Positions 26,801 to 34,233 of a stretch of 64,000 nt of DNA are shown here, piece after piece (position 1 is the first letter of the stretch; the number at the start of each line of letters is the position of its first letter). The position numbers were made by a program, and so were the translations under genes. A model generated the notes under the pieces. That model did no database searches. It saw nothing but the letters and a program-made list of their open reading frames with translations, and was not told the origin of the DNA. The DNA comes from CAUPWF01 sp963515125 (GTDB lineage Bacteria; Bacillota; Clostridia; Lachnospirales; Lachnospiraceae): positions 13,749-77,748 of the forward strand of contig JBQKKG010000014.1 in the NCBI GenBank assembly GCA_052116865.1, given 5' to 3'.

Positions 26801-28578
26801 GATAATGACTTTTCAAATGGAATGGTTGCTCCGCTTACACCTGTTGCATTTGCGAAAGAAAGCTTATAGTTATTACGGGTGTAGTATAATGTGCGATTTC
26901 TAGTATCCATTTTCTCATATGAAAACCCATCTATTTGGATAATATCACCTTCATTAATTGTCCATCCACTTGGTAATACACCAGTTGTAGATTGAGAATA
27001 CTTATTTGAATCAATATTTTTTGTCATATAATAAATGGTATTAACTCTTGTTGTGTCTCCATAACGATTAATATCTCTCGCTTCCATATCACTCATGGCG
27101 CCAACACTTGTTCTCAAATCTTTATTCGTATACCACATATATCTACTATGTGCTGCATCGGTCCATTGAGATTGCACATTTTCTCCATATTTTGCAGTAA
27201 TGGTTAAATTGTCTTGCTTTACCCATTCACCCCCAAAAAAGTGATCTTCGTATAAATAGAAATACACATGATAAATCTGTCGATCAAAATATACATTCTT
27301 AACTGCCTTACCGTCTCCAGTAATGGTTACCTTTTGGTTTGTCTTAGAACCATTTAATTCAAAACCAGTATAAGACTTACTTTCATAACCAGCTTCATTA
27401 CCAACTGTTCCACTCTTTACTTTGGATTCTACAAAATCATACTTTGTTGGATCATCCAATCGTTGTTGCCAATATACAACTGTATAATTTGCTGTTTTAT
27501 TTCCTCTCCAACTTGCTGTTGCCTTGATGTCATTGGCTGGCATTGTAGTAGGAATGTCATTCCACCCTGTAAACTCATATCCAAGTCTGGTAGGTGTTTC
27601 TGGTCTTGTAATTGTAGCTCCATATTTATATATTTCCGGTGCTACATAACTACCACCTTGTGAATCATAAGTAATCTCATATGAGTTTCTACTATATTGA
27701 ATGGTAATCACTGTTGTACCAGCTGCTGCTAATGTTACATTTGATACATTACCTGCTGTAAAGCCTGTGTATGACTTTGCAGCTGCTTGTGTCTCTAATC
27801 CAACCGTACCATTTAATGTCTCAGATTCCTTTTCCGTATACTTAGTTTCATCTGAGGATGATTCTATCATATGCTTTACAGTATACTGCTTTGCTTCTCC
27901 CGAATAGGTAACTGTTGTTTCATAATTTTCTATCGTATCAACAGTTACAGATGTTTGACTTGGAGTAAAACCTTGTATCTGCGGAGAGACAATTTCTTCT
28001 TTAAACTGTTCTCCATTTTTCATTTCAGCTTCATATGCTTGTGCTGCCATACTACCATCTGAATACATATAATTAATTTTTACACTATATGTCCCGATAC
28101 TTTCATAAAGTGCATAGACTGTTATGTCTTCATTGATTACATCAAAGGTAGCTTCCTCAACCTTTTCTCCCTCATCTAACGATGGAGCTGTCCTCCATTC
28201 TTTGAATTTATATCCCTCGAATTGGGGTACTTCCGTAGGTATGACTGCCGCATTGCCAGCAACAATACTTTGAACATCTACGATATTTACTTCTTCTCCC
28301 GATATTGGATTCTTAACCTTAAAAGTCACATCAAAATATTGCACTTCATTTTCAATTGCAGACCTTGCTTTAGTGGATTGAACTGATTCGTCTGTGGTCT
28401 GTGTTTTGATATCCGGTTCTTTTATCCCGTTCGAATCAGTTTCCGGTTCCGCTGTGGTGGCCGTATCTTCTACATCTTGATTCTGTCCCACATCCGTACC
28501 ATCTTGTGCATATGCTACATTTGAGGCTAAGAGGGTAAATGCTAATAATAATGCCAGCGTTCTCTTAAACTTCTTCAT
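20881..28578 (-). CDS. Giant repeat-rich surface protein (InlB B-repeat / MucBP type)
   Basis: 2565 residues. A signal peptide (1-25, ending ASNVAYAQ) leads to several InlB-type beta-grasp repeats (YKFKEWRTAPS, YEFTGWNDIPT, YTFGGWYTSP patterns) mixed with MucBP-like units. Six tandem copies of a 173-177-residue block follow, then three more MucBP-like units. A Pro/Thr linker (VTPTPVAPTPITPATPTP) leads to a doubled VPDEQVPLAN motif, HKCC, one hydrophobic helix and a long charged tail. There is no LPXTG, so it is probably membrane-anchored rather than sortase-linked. The likely role is adhesion or mucin contact. GAAGGAGAAGG precedes ATG 28578. Confidence 0.85.
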   Translation of the reverse strand: MKKFKRTLALLLAFTLLASNVAYAQDGTDVGQNQDVEDTATTAEPETDSNGIKEPDIKTQTTDESVQSTKARSAIENEVQYFDVTFKVKNPISGEEVNIVDVQSIVAGNAAVIPTEVPQFEGYKFKEWRTAPSLDEGEKVEEATFDVINEDITVYALYESIGTYSVKINYMYSDGSMAAQAYEAEMKNGEQFKEEIVSPQIQGFTPSQTSVTVDTIENYETTVTYSGEAKQYTVKHMIESSSDETKYTEKESETLNGTVGLETQAAAKSYTGFTAGNVSNVTLAAAGTTVITIQYSRNSYEITYDSQGGSYVAPEIYKYGATITRPETPTRLGYEFTGWNDIPTTMPANDIKATASWRGNKTANYTVVYWQQRLDDPTKYDFVESKVKSGTVGNEAGYESKSYTGFELNGSKTNQKVTITGDGKAVKNVYFDRQIYHVYFYLYEDHFFGGEWVKQDNLTITAKYGENVQSQWTDAAHSRYMWYTNKDLRTSVGAMSDMEARDINRYGDTTRVNTIYYMTKNIDSNKYSQSTTGVLPSGWTINEGDIIQIDGFSYEKMDTRNRTLYYTRNNYKLSFANATGVSGATIPFEKSLSGYKPSDSKVGRPAGVDSDYTFGGWYTSPACEDGTEVNWSDKMPSHNLQIYAKWVAPQYQVSFDTNGATTGTPEAITVYKYNTIQEHMPSMPEKTDYEFAGWYTNEELTRPFIESRQITSDMILFAKWVKVNGSYDYTVACVDSNNHPIAELAYGKGEVNTNVNIVAPTINGYLPRVTSKNLYLERDNQEVIFIYDKLNTWQYKVRYVDDKGNSIIPTEFETVETSKNIATVSYKPIAGYKLVSEYQQTVLRSTAIGVIPEVVFTYQPIAKATYIVKHLTSNQTGTKYKEVEDDRVTVTDAIVGRTVTASTKTYSGYKCITSGRALQGVVKADGSLVIEVKYKVIPYQITYTLDDGIVTGNPDTYTVLDHFTLKNPTKKGYTFEGWTGTGLTGAQKTVTVPVGATGDRAYTAVFTKNPTYRVSYYESKTQLFTGVTDSNEYENGQEATVYDGTGLTHDGSGKHVLVGWSTDPDIVPSGQNIINSMDVYNEVIKNSAYKAFNAKITMQDQDVKLYAVWANEAIFDVTLYYKTSDDKMGKVSPVSEPVNPKKGVAQGSKAIANDGYKFVNWTDKDNKVVSTSDTWVPTKKANEEWADGTTYTANFTKRTDLSYTVKYYYDNQEQQDLREVVKNQTFGASITTYTDKKPEGYMLEKKDGLPLTVGTGINEIKIYYAKDVIGTENPDQPDNVPDRYQVTFTYQAGEHGKVDGTLKEVITRLDGEGNPSETAVVSPKANVTATPNNGYQFVNFTSKGESFNSVKDIKAASFNGDRTFTANFSKRTDLSYTVKYYFDNQEQKELEEVVENQTFDTVVSTYTNKKPAGYMFEKEEGTPLTVGTDAKKNVIKVFYAKDVIGTEDPDQPDEVPDRYQVTFTYKSGDNGSVDGTLKEVVTKVDGEGKPSETAKAHPTAAVTATPNNGYKLQNFTSGTESYQNVNEIREAGFAKDTEFVANFSKRTDLSYTVKYYFDNQEQLGLAYTTENQTYQDKITAVMVQNKKPVGYMLEKTENLPLTIGTDSAQNVVKVYYAKDIIGTEDPDQPDQVPDRFQVTFTYKSSSNGSVTGTKKEVVTKLDASNNPSETAVVYPKAAVKAEPNSGFKFVNWTSNSDSYNSVTEIQQAGFTTNREFTAHFTQRTDLSYIVKYYFDNQEQAGLTYEIENQKYGDVIEAYDNKKPEGYMLEKEEGLPLTIGDGENEIRVYYAKDVIGTENPDEPDGVPDRYQVTFTYVAGANGSISGTGKEVVTRFDASGKPSETATVRPNAAVTVDASNGYDFVNFTSGTNHYESADVIRNTDFTKDTEFKANFAKQTNLSYAVKYFFDNQEQPGLVEHVENQTFEDVIETYTDKKPVGYMLEKEEGIPLTIGTGENEIRVYYAKDVIGTENPDEPDEVPDRYQVTFSYVAGPNGKVSGVQKEVVTRFDADGQLSETAAVHPTANVTSTANNGYRFGNWVGGSASYENTEAIRTASFTSDQEFTAQFEIRTDLSYQVKYYFDNQLDSDLTENVENQTFEDVIQTYTDKRPEGYMLEKEEGLPLTVGTGANEIRVYYAKDVIGTEDPDQPDEIPDRYQVTFTYLASVNGSVEGTAKEVVTRYDSAGNPSETAAVYPVAAVTAKPDSGYHFNQWSDGNQSYASVDEMKAASFTKDTLFTADFLINSYELTINYLDTANKEMAQQHKEMVDYTDSYNVVSPVIKGYTADQKVISGTMQIDGVTINVIYTKNKHTVSIDYVTPEGETEVTDVNDELEFGDNYEYSTPEIPGYTASEESVQGKLEDEDVKVIITYAPKAYPLVINYVDRDGNSLAIPYTATINYKDAYSISSPIVTGYTAAQTFIAGNMPIGGRTVTVVYTANVTPVTPTPVAPTPITPATPTPVAPTPATPATVTPVTPVTATIVQVPDEQVPLANIDVAKDELKEVPDEQVPLANMDLDQHKCCILHFLIMLLALIVELFYTRSMKKRQARIFELREQIELGKEPNSKA
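21856..24987 (-). repeat. Six tandem coding repeats of about 520 bases
   Basis: Blocks begin at minus-strand positions 24987, 24468, 23943, 23412, 22893 and 22374, each with (R/Q)T(D/N)LSYxVKY. Each contains a KPxGYMLEKxxxLPLT segment, then YAKDxIGTE(N/D)P(D)xPD, then VPDR(Y/F)QVTF(T/S)Y and a final FxAxF. Periods are 519, 525, 531, 519 and 519 bases. Such an array can change copy number by recombination. Confidence 0.9.
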
Positions 28579-28640
28579 ACATCCTTCTCCTTCCTTTCTG
28601 AATTTCTATGTAAATCTCACAGTTAAAACATATCGCATTC

Positions 28641-28827
28641 TTCAACTGTAAGCATACAACGAAATTATTTGCTCATATATTAAGACTTTAGGAGAAGGAA
28701 AAAGGGCTCATATTTTTTACATTATTTTTCCAAATTATTTAAACACCAATAATTTCTTTACTTTTGGTATGAAATTACATATTTTGGAATGAAACTCAAT
28801 TGTTTTACAGTTGAAATATGATATAAT
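28641..28827. promoter_or_regulatory. Divergent promoter region with an 11-base inverted pair
   Basis: For the plus operon, TTGTTT (28800-28805), 16 bases, TATAAT (28822-28827). TTACAGTTGAA at 28805-28815 has an exact inverted copy at 28641-28651, which on the minus strand stands just upstream of TATGTT (28632-28627), a possible -10 box for the surface-protein gene. No gene lies in this 302-base gap. Confidence 0.5.
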
Positions 28828-28880
28828 ATATAGAACTATCTGTTCAAACTGAAATAAAATAGAAAGGATACTATTTTAAT

Positions 28881-29561
28881 ATGAAGAAACTCAATATCAT
28901 TAAAATTATTCAGTTAATTTTCTTAATTGCTATCAGCATAATTTCCATTGTTGTCATCTATACAGATAAAAATATTTATCACTTTGTTTTTAAGAACAAA
29001 AATATTTTATTACTTTGCGAATTACTTTGGATTGTTCTTCTATTCTCTTTTTTATTTCTTATATTTGATTTTACATTCTTTAGAAATTTTAAAATTGACT
29101 ACAACAAATTAAACAGAGTGGCATACTCTAATCCAGAGTCTGGAATTCCTAATAGATATAGCTGTGATACTTTGATTGCTAAGTACGAAAATCAAATATT
29201 ACCTGAGAATCTTTCCTGTATAATGATTGAACTATCTAATTTATATGAGATTAATAAACTATACGGATATCAAAAAGGAAATGAATTAATTAAAGAATTT
29301 TCTTGCATTTTAATGTCGGCTTCCTTATCGCTTTGCTTTGTTGGGAATAACGGGGGTAATAAGTTTTTGGCAATTTTTCAAGAATCAAGTAAGAAAAAAC
29401 TTGATCTTTTTGTAGAACGAGTAGATTGTAAAGTCAAACAACACAATTCTAATGATGATAAACTTCCAATTGAATTTAGATTTGGAATATCTTCTAATGA
29501 AGAAGAACATTTAGAGCATCTCCCAGAACTGATTGCTTTGGCAAATAAGCGCATAAAGTAA
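28881..29561 (+). CDS. Membrane protein with degenerate GGDEF domain
   Basis: 226 residues. Two membrane helices (about 7-27 and 41-65) precede a GGDEF fold recognised by NPESGIPNRYSCD and MIELSNLYEINKLYGYQKGNELIKEF. The signature reads GGNKF, lacking the Asp and Glu that bind metal and catalyse, so cyclase activity is unlikely. It may instead sense nucleotide or serve as a scaffold. It is the first gene of a nine-to-ten-gene operon that continues with an ECF sigma factor and pilus genes. AGAAAGGATACT precedes ATG 28881. Confidence 0.75.
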   Translation: MKKLNIIKIIQLIFLIAISIISIVVIYTDKNIYHFVFKNKNILLLCELLWIVLLFSFLFLIFDFTFFRNFKIDYNKLNRVAYSNPESGIPNRYSCDTLIAKYENQILPENLSCIMIELSNLYEINKLYGYQKGNELIKEFSCILMSASLSLCFVGNNGGNKFLAIFQESSKKKLDLFVERVDCKVKQHNSNDDKLPIEFRFGISSNEEEHLEHLPELIALANKRIK

Positions 29562-29591
29562 CTCCTAAATTTTATGAAGTAGGTGATGATT

Positions 29592-30149
29592 ATGGCAGAA
29601 TTAGATTATCAATATATTGCGTCCCTTGTGAGAAAAACACAACATGGAGATAGTGACGCATTTGCAGAATTATATGCTGCAACCTATCAAAAACAATATA
29701 GATTCGCCTATCAATACTTGAAAGATGAGTATTTAGCGCAAGATGCAATTCAAGAAGCATATATCTTAGTGCTTAAGAACATTTCTACACTAAAAGACCC
29801 TAAGGTCTTTATCTCTTGGTTAAATCAAATTATTTTTCGCATTTGTTTTGATATGTCCCAAAAACATAATAGACACAATCAAGAGCTGCATATAGATACA
29901 GATGATTTAGATATCAGTACACTTTCTGCCATTGCAAACCCCGAAGAACAGATTGCACAACAAGATGAAAAAGAGTATATTATTTCTAGAATTATGGATT
30001 TGCCTATGTATGAAGCCCAAGCAATTATGATGCGATATTACAATAATATGAAAATCCGCGAAATCGCAGATGCCATGAATTGTAGTAAAAGTACGATTAA
30101 ACGTTATTTAGCCAGCGGACATGAAAAGCTACAAAAATATTTAAGATAG
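29592..30149 (+). CDS. ECF-type sigma factor
   Basis: 185 residues. Region 2 reads DAFAELYAATYQKQYRFAYQYLKDEYLAQDAIQEAYILVL, with the DxxQE-type core-binding helix. Region 4 is EAQAIMMRYYNNMKIREIADAMNCSKSTIKRYLASGHEKLQKYL, a helix-turn-helix for the -35 element. There is no region 1.1 or 3, as expected of the ECF class. ATG 29592 has AAGTAGGTG 6 bases ahead; the in-frame GTG (29583) and ATG (29586) overlap that site. The next gene is a one-pass membrane protein in the place of an anti-sigma factor. Its own operon is the likely target. Confidence 0.85.
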   Translation: MAELDYQYIASLVRKTQHGDSDAFAELYAATYQKQYRFAYQYLKDEYLAQDAIQEAYILVLKNISTLKDPKVFISWLNQIIFRICFDMSQKHNRHNQELHIDTDDLDISTLSAIANPEEQIAQQDEKEYIISRIMDLPMYEAQAIMMRYYNNMKIREIADAMNCSKSTIKRYLASGHEKLQKYLR

Positions 30150-30160
30150 GAGGTATCCGT

Positions 30161-30880
30161 GTGTTAAATCATAAAGAAAATAATTCTATACCTGAATTAA
30201 ATCCAGAAGCTGCCAATCAATTACTAAATAATGTGTTTTTACTATGTGAACAAACACCTAATACTATCCCTATTGATCACATGGCTCCAGTTACTTCAAC
30301 AAAAACTACCAGCTTTAAAATAGGACAGATTCTTTCTATTGTATTTTTTATAATAATATTATTATTGCCATTGTGTTTTTTATCACCTACCATTGATATC
30401 TCTTCTCAACATTTATCAACGGATACTAAAGATTCCTATACATTTACTGTTCATACTATGATTCCAGTGACAGAAGTTACTGCTACTTTGAATTCTGTAA
30501 AGATACCTATCACTTCAAATGGTAATAATTCCTTTACAACTTCTGTGACTGAGAATGGAAATCTAATCATAACAGCTACAACAGCTAATGGTCAGTATTG
30601 TAATCGGCAGATACTTGTAACGGACAGAGATTCTACAGACCCTGTATTAAATACTTATTATTTTAAAGATTCAAAAATATATATTGTTGCAACGGATGCT
30701 GAATCTGGAATTGCTTTTGAACAAATAGTGGCTTATACTTTAAACCATACAAAGATCGATTCCATTTCCTATGACATGAAAACAAATACCATAATAATAG
30801 ATTCTTTACCTGAAACTATTATTATGGAAATTCCAGATAAACAAGGGAATGTATTACAAGTTACCATTACCCCTAATTAA
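30161..30880 (+). CDS. One-pass membrane protein, candidate anti-sigma factor
   Basis: 239 residues: a cytoplasmic N-terminus of about 50 residues, one membrane helix (about 52-75, IGQILSIVFFIIILLLPLCF), and an outer part rich in Thr/Ser and beta strands with Ig-like character (FTVHTMIPVTEVTATLNS, then TDRDSTDPVLNTYYFKDSKI). GTG 30161 follows AGGAGGTATCC and lies 11 bases after the sigma gene. Position and topology fit an anti-sigma factor, but I see no zinc-binding HxxxCxxC motif, so the role is inferred only. Confidence 0.6.
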   Translation: MLNHKENNSIPELNPEAANQLLNNVFLLCEQTPNTIPIDHMAPVTSTKTTSFKIGQILSIVFFIIILLLPLCFLSPTIDISSQHLSTDTKDSYTFTVHTMIPVTEVTATLNSVKIPITSNGNNSFTTSVTENGNLIITATTANGQYCNRQILVTDRDSTDPVLNTYYFKDSKIYIVATDAESGIAFEQIVAYTLNHTKIDSISYDMKTNTIIIDSLPETIIMEIPDKQGNVLQVTITPN

Positions 30881-30910
30881 CTAATCTACTACTAAGGAGG
30901 TCTATTCTTT

Positions 30911-31855
30911 ATGAATAAACGTACTACATGGAACTTCATACTACTCTTTGTTCTATGTGGACTATTATTAACTGGATGCAACCAGCAGCACCAACCAGCT
31001 AGTACTATTACTTCTACAAAAAGTAAGGATGTACCATTGCGTGATAATGTACCCAAAGTTTTGACCCCTGAAGCCTCTGGAACCTTAGTCCTCTCTTCTG
31101 ATATTGTATCTATGGATTACTCTCATGCAGAAGAAGGATATATTATGGTCAAATATAGTGGAACCGTATCCAAAGTAAAATTGCAACTTACATCCCCTGA
31201 TGGTACGGTTTACACTTATTTATTAATAGGACAAGGCACCTATGAAACATTTCCACTTTCCGGCGGTAGTGGTCTATATCAACTTTCCGTATTAGAAAAT
31301 GTTTCTGCCGACTCATATGCTATTGCATTTACACAGTCTTTTGACGCTACTATTATAAATGAATTTAGGCCGTTTCTTTATCCAAACCAGTATGTTACTT
31401 ATACAGCTGATTCCAATACAGTGCAAAAAGCCAAGAAATTATCGGAAAATTGTTATTCTGATTTGGATGTTGTATCAAATATCTATCATTATATAATTAA
31501 AACTATATCCTATGATGAAAAAAAAGCACAACAAGTGTCTGCAGGCTATCTACCGAACAATGAACAGACATTAAAAACAGGTACAGGCATATGCTTTGAT
31601 TATGCTTCACTTATGACTGCTATGCTTCGCTCACAAGGCATCCCAACAAAGTTAGAGGTAGGCTATGCGGGCGAAGCATACCATTCCTGGATCAGTACAT
31701 ATATCAAAGATGTCGGTTGGATTGATAATATTATAGAATTTGATGGATCTTCATGGGAACTAATGGATCCAACACTTGCAGCAAATAACACAAGTGCTTC
31801 TGTCGGTAAATATATTGGAGATGGAAGCTCCTATGTTATAAAATATACCTATTAA
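30911..31855 (+). CDS. Transglutaminase-like lipoprotein
   Basis: 314 residues. The lipobox LLLTGC (Cys about 24) marks a lipoprotein. A beta-rich middle is followed by a transglutaminase-core domain: TGTGICFDYASLMTAMLRSQG with the nucleophile Cys (about 227), EAYHSWIS with His (about 256), and WELMDPTL with Asp (about 286). Such domains act as cysteine proteases or cross-link proteins outside the cell. Its place between the sigma/anti-sigma pair and the pilus genes suggests a part in surface assembly, perhaps on the pilins or the neighbouring giant protein. AAGGAGGTC leads to ATG 30911. Confidence 0.82.
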   Translation: MNKRTTWNFILLFVLCGLLLTGCNQQHQPASTITSTKSKDVPLRDNVPKVLTPEASGTLVLSSDIVSMDYSHAEEGYIMVKYSGTVSKVKLQLTSPDGTVYTYLLIGQGTYETFPLSGGSGLYQLSVLENVSADSYAIAFTQSFDATIINEFRPFLYPNQYVTYTADSNTVQKAKKLSENCYSDLDVVSNIYHYIIKTISYDEKKAQQVSAGYLPNNEQTLKTGTGICFDYASLMTAMLRSQGIPTKLEVGYAGEAYHSWISTYIKDVGWIDNIIEFDGSSWELMDPTLAANNTSASVGKYIGDGSSYVIKYTY

Positions 31856-31870
31856 AGGAAAGGGGACTAT

Positions 31871-32926
31871 ATGGAACAGCACGGACCAAATAAACCATTA
31901 TCAAATATTGAGATTTCTTCTTTTTGCAGTCAAATGGCAATGATTCTACAAGCTGGAATTTCCACACTTGAAGGAATCTCTATTATGCAAAGTGATGCCA
32001 AAGATTCCTCTGAAGAATCTATACTGAAGCAACTTTATGAAACAATGATAACCACTGGCAATTTTTATGAGTCTTTAGAGGAATCCGGTGTATTTCCAAA
32101 CTATATGCTGTACATGGTCAACATTGGTGAAGAGACCGGTAAATTGGATGAAGTTATGATATCCTTAAGCGAACATTATGAACGAGAAGATACAATTACT
32201 AAGACAATCAAAAATGCCGTTACTTATCCGCTAATTATGATTGGTATGATGATTCTTGTGATTTTAGTACTAATTGTAAAAGTAATGCCTATTTTTAATC
32301 AAGTATTTCAACAATTGGGTCAGGAAATGACAGGCTTATCAAAAGGTATCTTACATATTGGAACAACAATTAATCATTACTCTATATTCTTTACTGTGCT
32401 ATTAATTCTTTTTATTAGTTTTACTTTTTACGTTACAAAAACAAAAAACGGACAAGCAACACTTATGACAATTGGCTATAAATGTTCGTTTTCAAAGACT
32501 ATTTATAATGAGATTGCAGCTTGCAGATTTGCAAGTGGAATGGCGCTAACACTTAGTAGTGGATTAAACCCTGAGCAAAGCATAGAACTTGTTAGTAAAC
32601 TAATTGAAAATCATATATTCCAAAAGAAAATAGCAGTATGTGATCAACTCATAAGAGATGGTGAAAATTTCGAAGTTGCACTTTTAAAATCAACTATATT
32701 TTCTGGTGTGTACGCCCGTATGGCTTCAATTGGTTCTAAGACTGGTTCCCTTGATGAAGTCATGAAAAAAATAGCCGCTCGATATGAAGAAGATATTGAT
32801 ACTAAAATTAGTCATATATTATCTATATTAGAACCTACATTAGTTATCTCTTTATCCATCATAGTCGGTATTATATTACTTTCTGTGATGCTTCCTTTAA
32901 TGAGTATCATGTCAAATATTTCGTAA
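31871..32926 (+). CDS. Type IV pilus / type II secretion inner-membrane protein (PilC/GspF)
   Basis: 351 residues with the two-copy GspF layout. Each half starts with a cytoplasmic helical bundle (FCSQMAMILQAGISTLEGISIM; FASGMALTLSSGLNPEQSIELV) and ends in membrane helices (about 120-145, 170-190, 322-345). GEETGKLDEVM and GSKTGSLDEVM are the matching motifs of the halves. It forms the platform that links the ATPase to pilin assembly. It starts 15 bases after the lipoprotein gene, with AAAGGAAAGGGG ahead of ATG 31871. Confidence 0.88.
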   Translation: MEQHGPNKPLSNIEISSFCSQMAMILQAGISTLEGISIMQSDAKDSSEESILKQLYETMITTGNFYESLEESGVFPNYMLYMVNIGEETGKLDEVMISLSEHYEREDTITKTIKNAVTYPLIMIGMMILVILVLIVKVMPIFNQVFQQLGQEMTGLSKGILHIGTTINHYSIFFTVLLILFISFTFYVTKTKNGQATLMTIGYKCSFSKTIYNEIAACRFASGMALTLSSGLNPEQSIELVSKLIENHIFQKKIAVCDQLIRDGENFEVALLKSTIFSGVYARMASIGSKTGSLDEVMKKIAARYEEDIDTKISHILSILEPTLVISLSIIVGIILLSVMLPLMSIMSNIS

Positions 32927-32937
32927 GGAGGTAGAAC

Positions 32938-33261
32938 ATGAACCGTTTTCAATATGAAAAAGAAAATACCCATGATAGAAAGAATTTAATTTCTATTATT
33001 ATTTTTTTATTGTTAATATTTATTTTTTATTGTGGTATTTCTTTTATATCGTTAAAAAATGACCATGAGCAAAGAGCTTACTTAGAGCAAACATTACAAC
33101 GAAGTATTGTTCATTGTTATGCGGTAGAAGGTTCTTATCCTGAAAGCTTAGCGTATTTGAAAGAACACTATGGCGTTACTTACGATAGTTCCAAATATTT
33201 TGTAGACTATCAAATATCCGGCTCTAATCTTATGCCTGATATTACAATTATTGAAAAGTAA
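32938..33261 (+). CDS. Small pilin-like membrane protein
   Basis: 107 residues. A basic N-terminus is followed by one membrane helix (about 18-38) and an outer part with YLEQTLQRSIVHCYAVEGSYPESLAYLKEHYGV, which recalls the EGSYPxxL stretch after helix 1 of many pseudopilins. No GFTLxE cleavage site is present. It lies 11 bases after the PilC gene and 16 before the next. Probably a minor pilin or assembly partner; no family is assigned with certainty. Confidence 0.65.
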   Translation: MNRFQYEKENTHDRKNLISIIIFLLLIFIFYCGISFISLKNDHEQRAYLEQTLQRSIVHCYAVEGSYPESLAYLKEHYGVTYDSSKYFVDYQISGSNLMPDITIIEK

Positions 33262-33277
33262 AGGAGGTACTTAACGT

Positions 33278-33766
33278 ATGCGTTTTCAATCCAGTAAGAA
33301 TCATGCCATTGATTTATTATTCCCAATTGCACTTTTCTTTGTCTTTACTATGTCTTCACTTACGGTTGTACTTCTTGCCGCTAATATTTATCGTTCTACT
33401 ACTGATACTTCTTCCAAGAATTATGCTGCACGTACTTCTTTGTCCTATATTTCTGAAAAAGTACGCCAAAATGATACGAAAGGCGCCGTGGTATTGGGTT
33501 CCATTGAAGGTGTGGACTGCCTTTTAATCCATCAAGAATATGACAATCAATCCTACGCGACCTACATTTATGAACATGAGGGTCAATTAAAAGAATTATA
33601 TGTAAAGGATGACATAGAAGCAAGAAAAAGCGATGGAAAAGTAATTATGAATGTTACTTCTTTTACAATGGAACAATTAAGTGATGACTTATTAAGATTT
33701 ACTTCAACCGATAATAAAGGAACAAGAACCTCTATTATTGTGAACCCCAAAACTACAAATGAATAA
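33278..33766 (+). CDS. Pilin-like protein, resembles DUF4860
   Basis: 162 residues. The N-terminus KNHAIDLLFPIALFFVFTMSSLTVVLLAANIY forms one long hydrophobic helix. A domain of about 110 residues follows, with RTSLSYISEKVRQND, then GVDCLLIHQEYDNQSYATYIYEH. The pattern is that of the DUF4860 family as I recall it, found in pilus-type operons of Lachnospiraceae. It lacks the standard prepilin E5 motif. AAAGGAGGTACTTAACGT precedes ATG 33278. Function is inferred from the operon. Confidence 0.62.
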   Translation: MRFQSSKNHAIDLLFPIALFFVFTMSSLTVVLLAANIYRSTTDTSSKNYAARTSLSYISEKVRQNDTKGAVVLGSIEGVDCLLIHQEYDNQSYATYIYEHEGQLKELYVKDDIEARKSDGKVIMNVTSFTMEQLSDDLLRFTSTDNKGTRTSIIVNPKTTNE

Positions 33767-33783
33767 TTTGAAAGGAGGTTGCT

Positions 33784-34233
33784 ATGAGAAATATAAAACA
33801 TAAAAATTCTAGTTTATTTTTAATGGAATTAATTATATCAATTCTTTTGTTTTCTGTTTGTAGCGCTATATGTATACAGTTATTTGTTAAATCGCATCTG
33901 CTTAGCAGGGAAACTGAAGATTTAAATAAGGCAATTAATCAAGCCTCCAGCGTAGCAGAAGTCATTACCTCCACTGACGATACAATTTCTACACTAACAA
34001 CAATATTCCCGCATGCTATTACTGATGATAATCAGATAACCGTATATTATGATAAGTCCTGGACAGAATGTTCCAAAATGGATGCCTCATATGTTATGGA
34101 TATACTACAAGAAAGTACGAAAAATGAAATTGATGTATGGAAGATTTCTCTTTATAAATTTAACCAATCAGATGCTTCTTCTATTTATCAACTATCTGTA
34201 AAAACAATAAAAGGAGGTTCCTTTTATGAATAA
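33784..34233 (+). CDS. Prepilin-like protein
   Basis: 149 residues. The start, RNIKHKNSSLFLMELIISILLFSV, looks like a type III signal: a basic leader, then LFLMELII, where cleavage after Ser 11 would put Glu at the +5 position as in pilins. The -1 residue is Ser instead of the usual Gly. A short outer domain follows (SSVAEVITSTDDTISTLTTIF). AAAGGAGGTTGCT leads to ATG 33784. Its end overlaps the next gene by 8 bases. Probably a minor pilin. Confidence 0.65.
   Translation: MRNIKHKNSSLFLMELIISILLFSVCSAICIQLFVKSHLLSRETEDLNKAINQASSVAEVITSTDDTISTLTTIFPHAITDDNQITVYYDKSWTECSKMDASYVMDILQESTKNEIDVWKISLYKFNQSDASSIYQLSVKTIKGGSFYE

Noticed and set aside
28579..28880. c-di-GMP riboswitch upstream of the pilus operon or surface protein
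   Set aside because: Neither strand shows the conserved GEMM core or a terminator in the 302-base gap.
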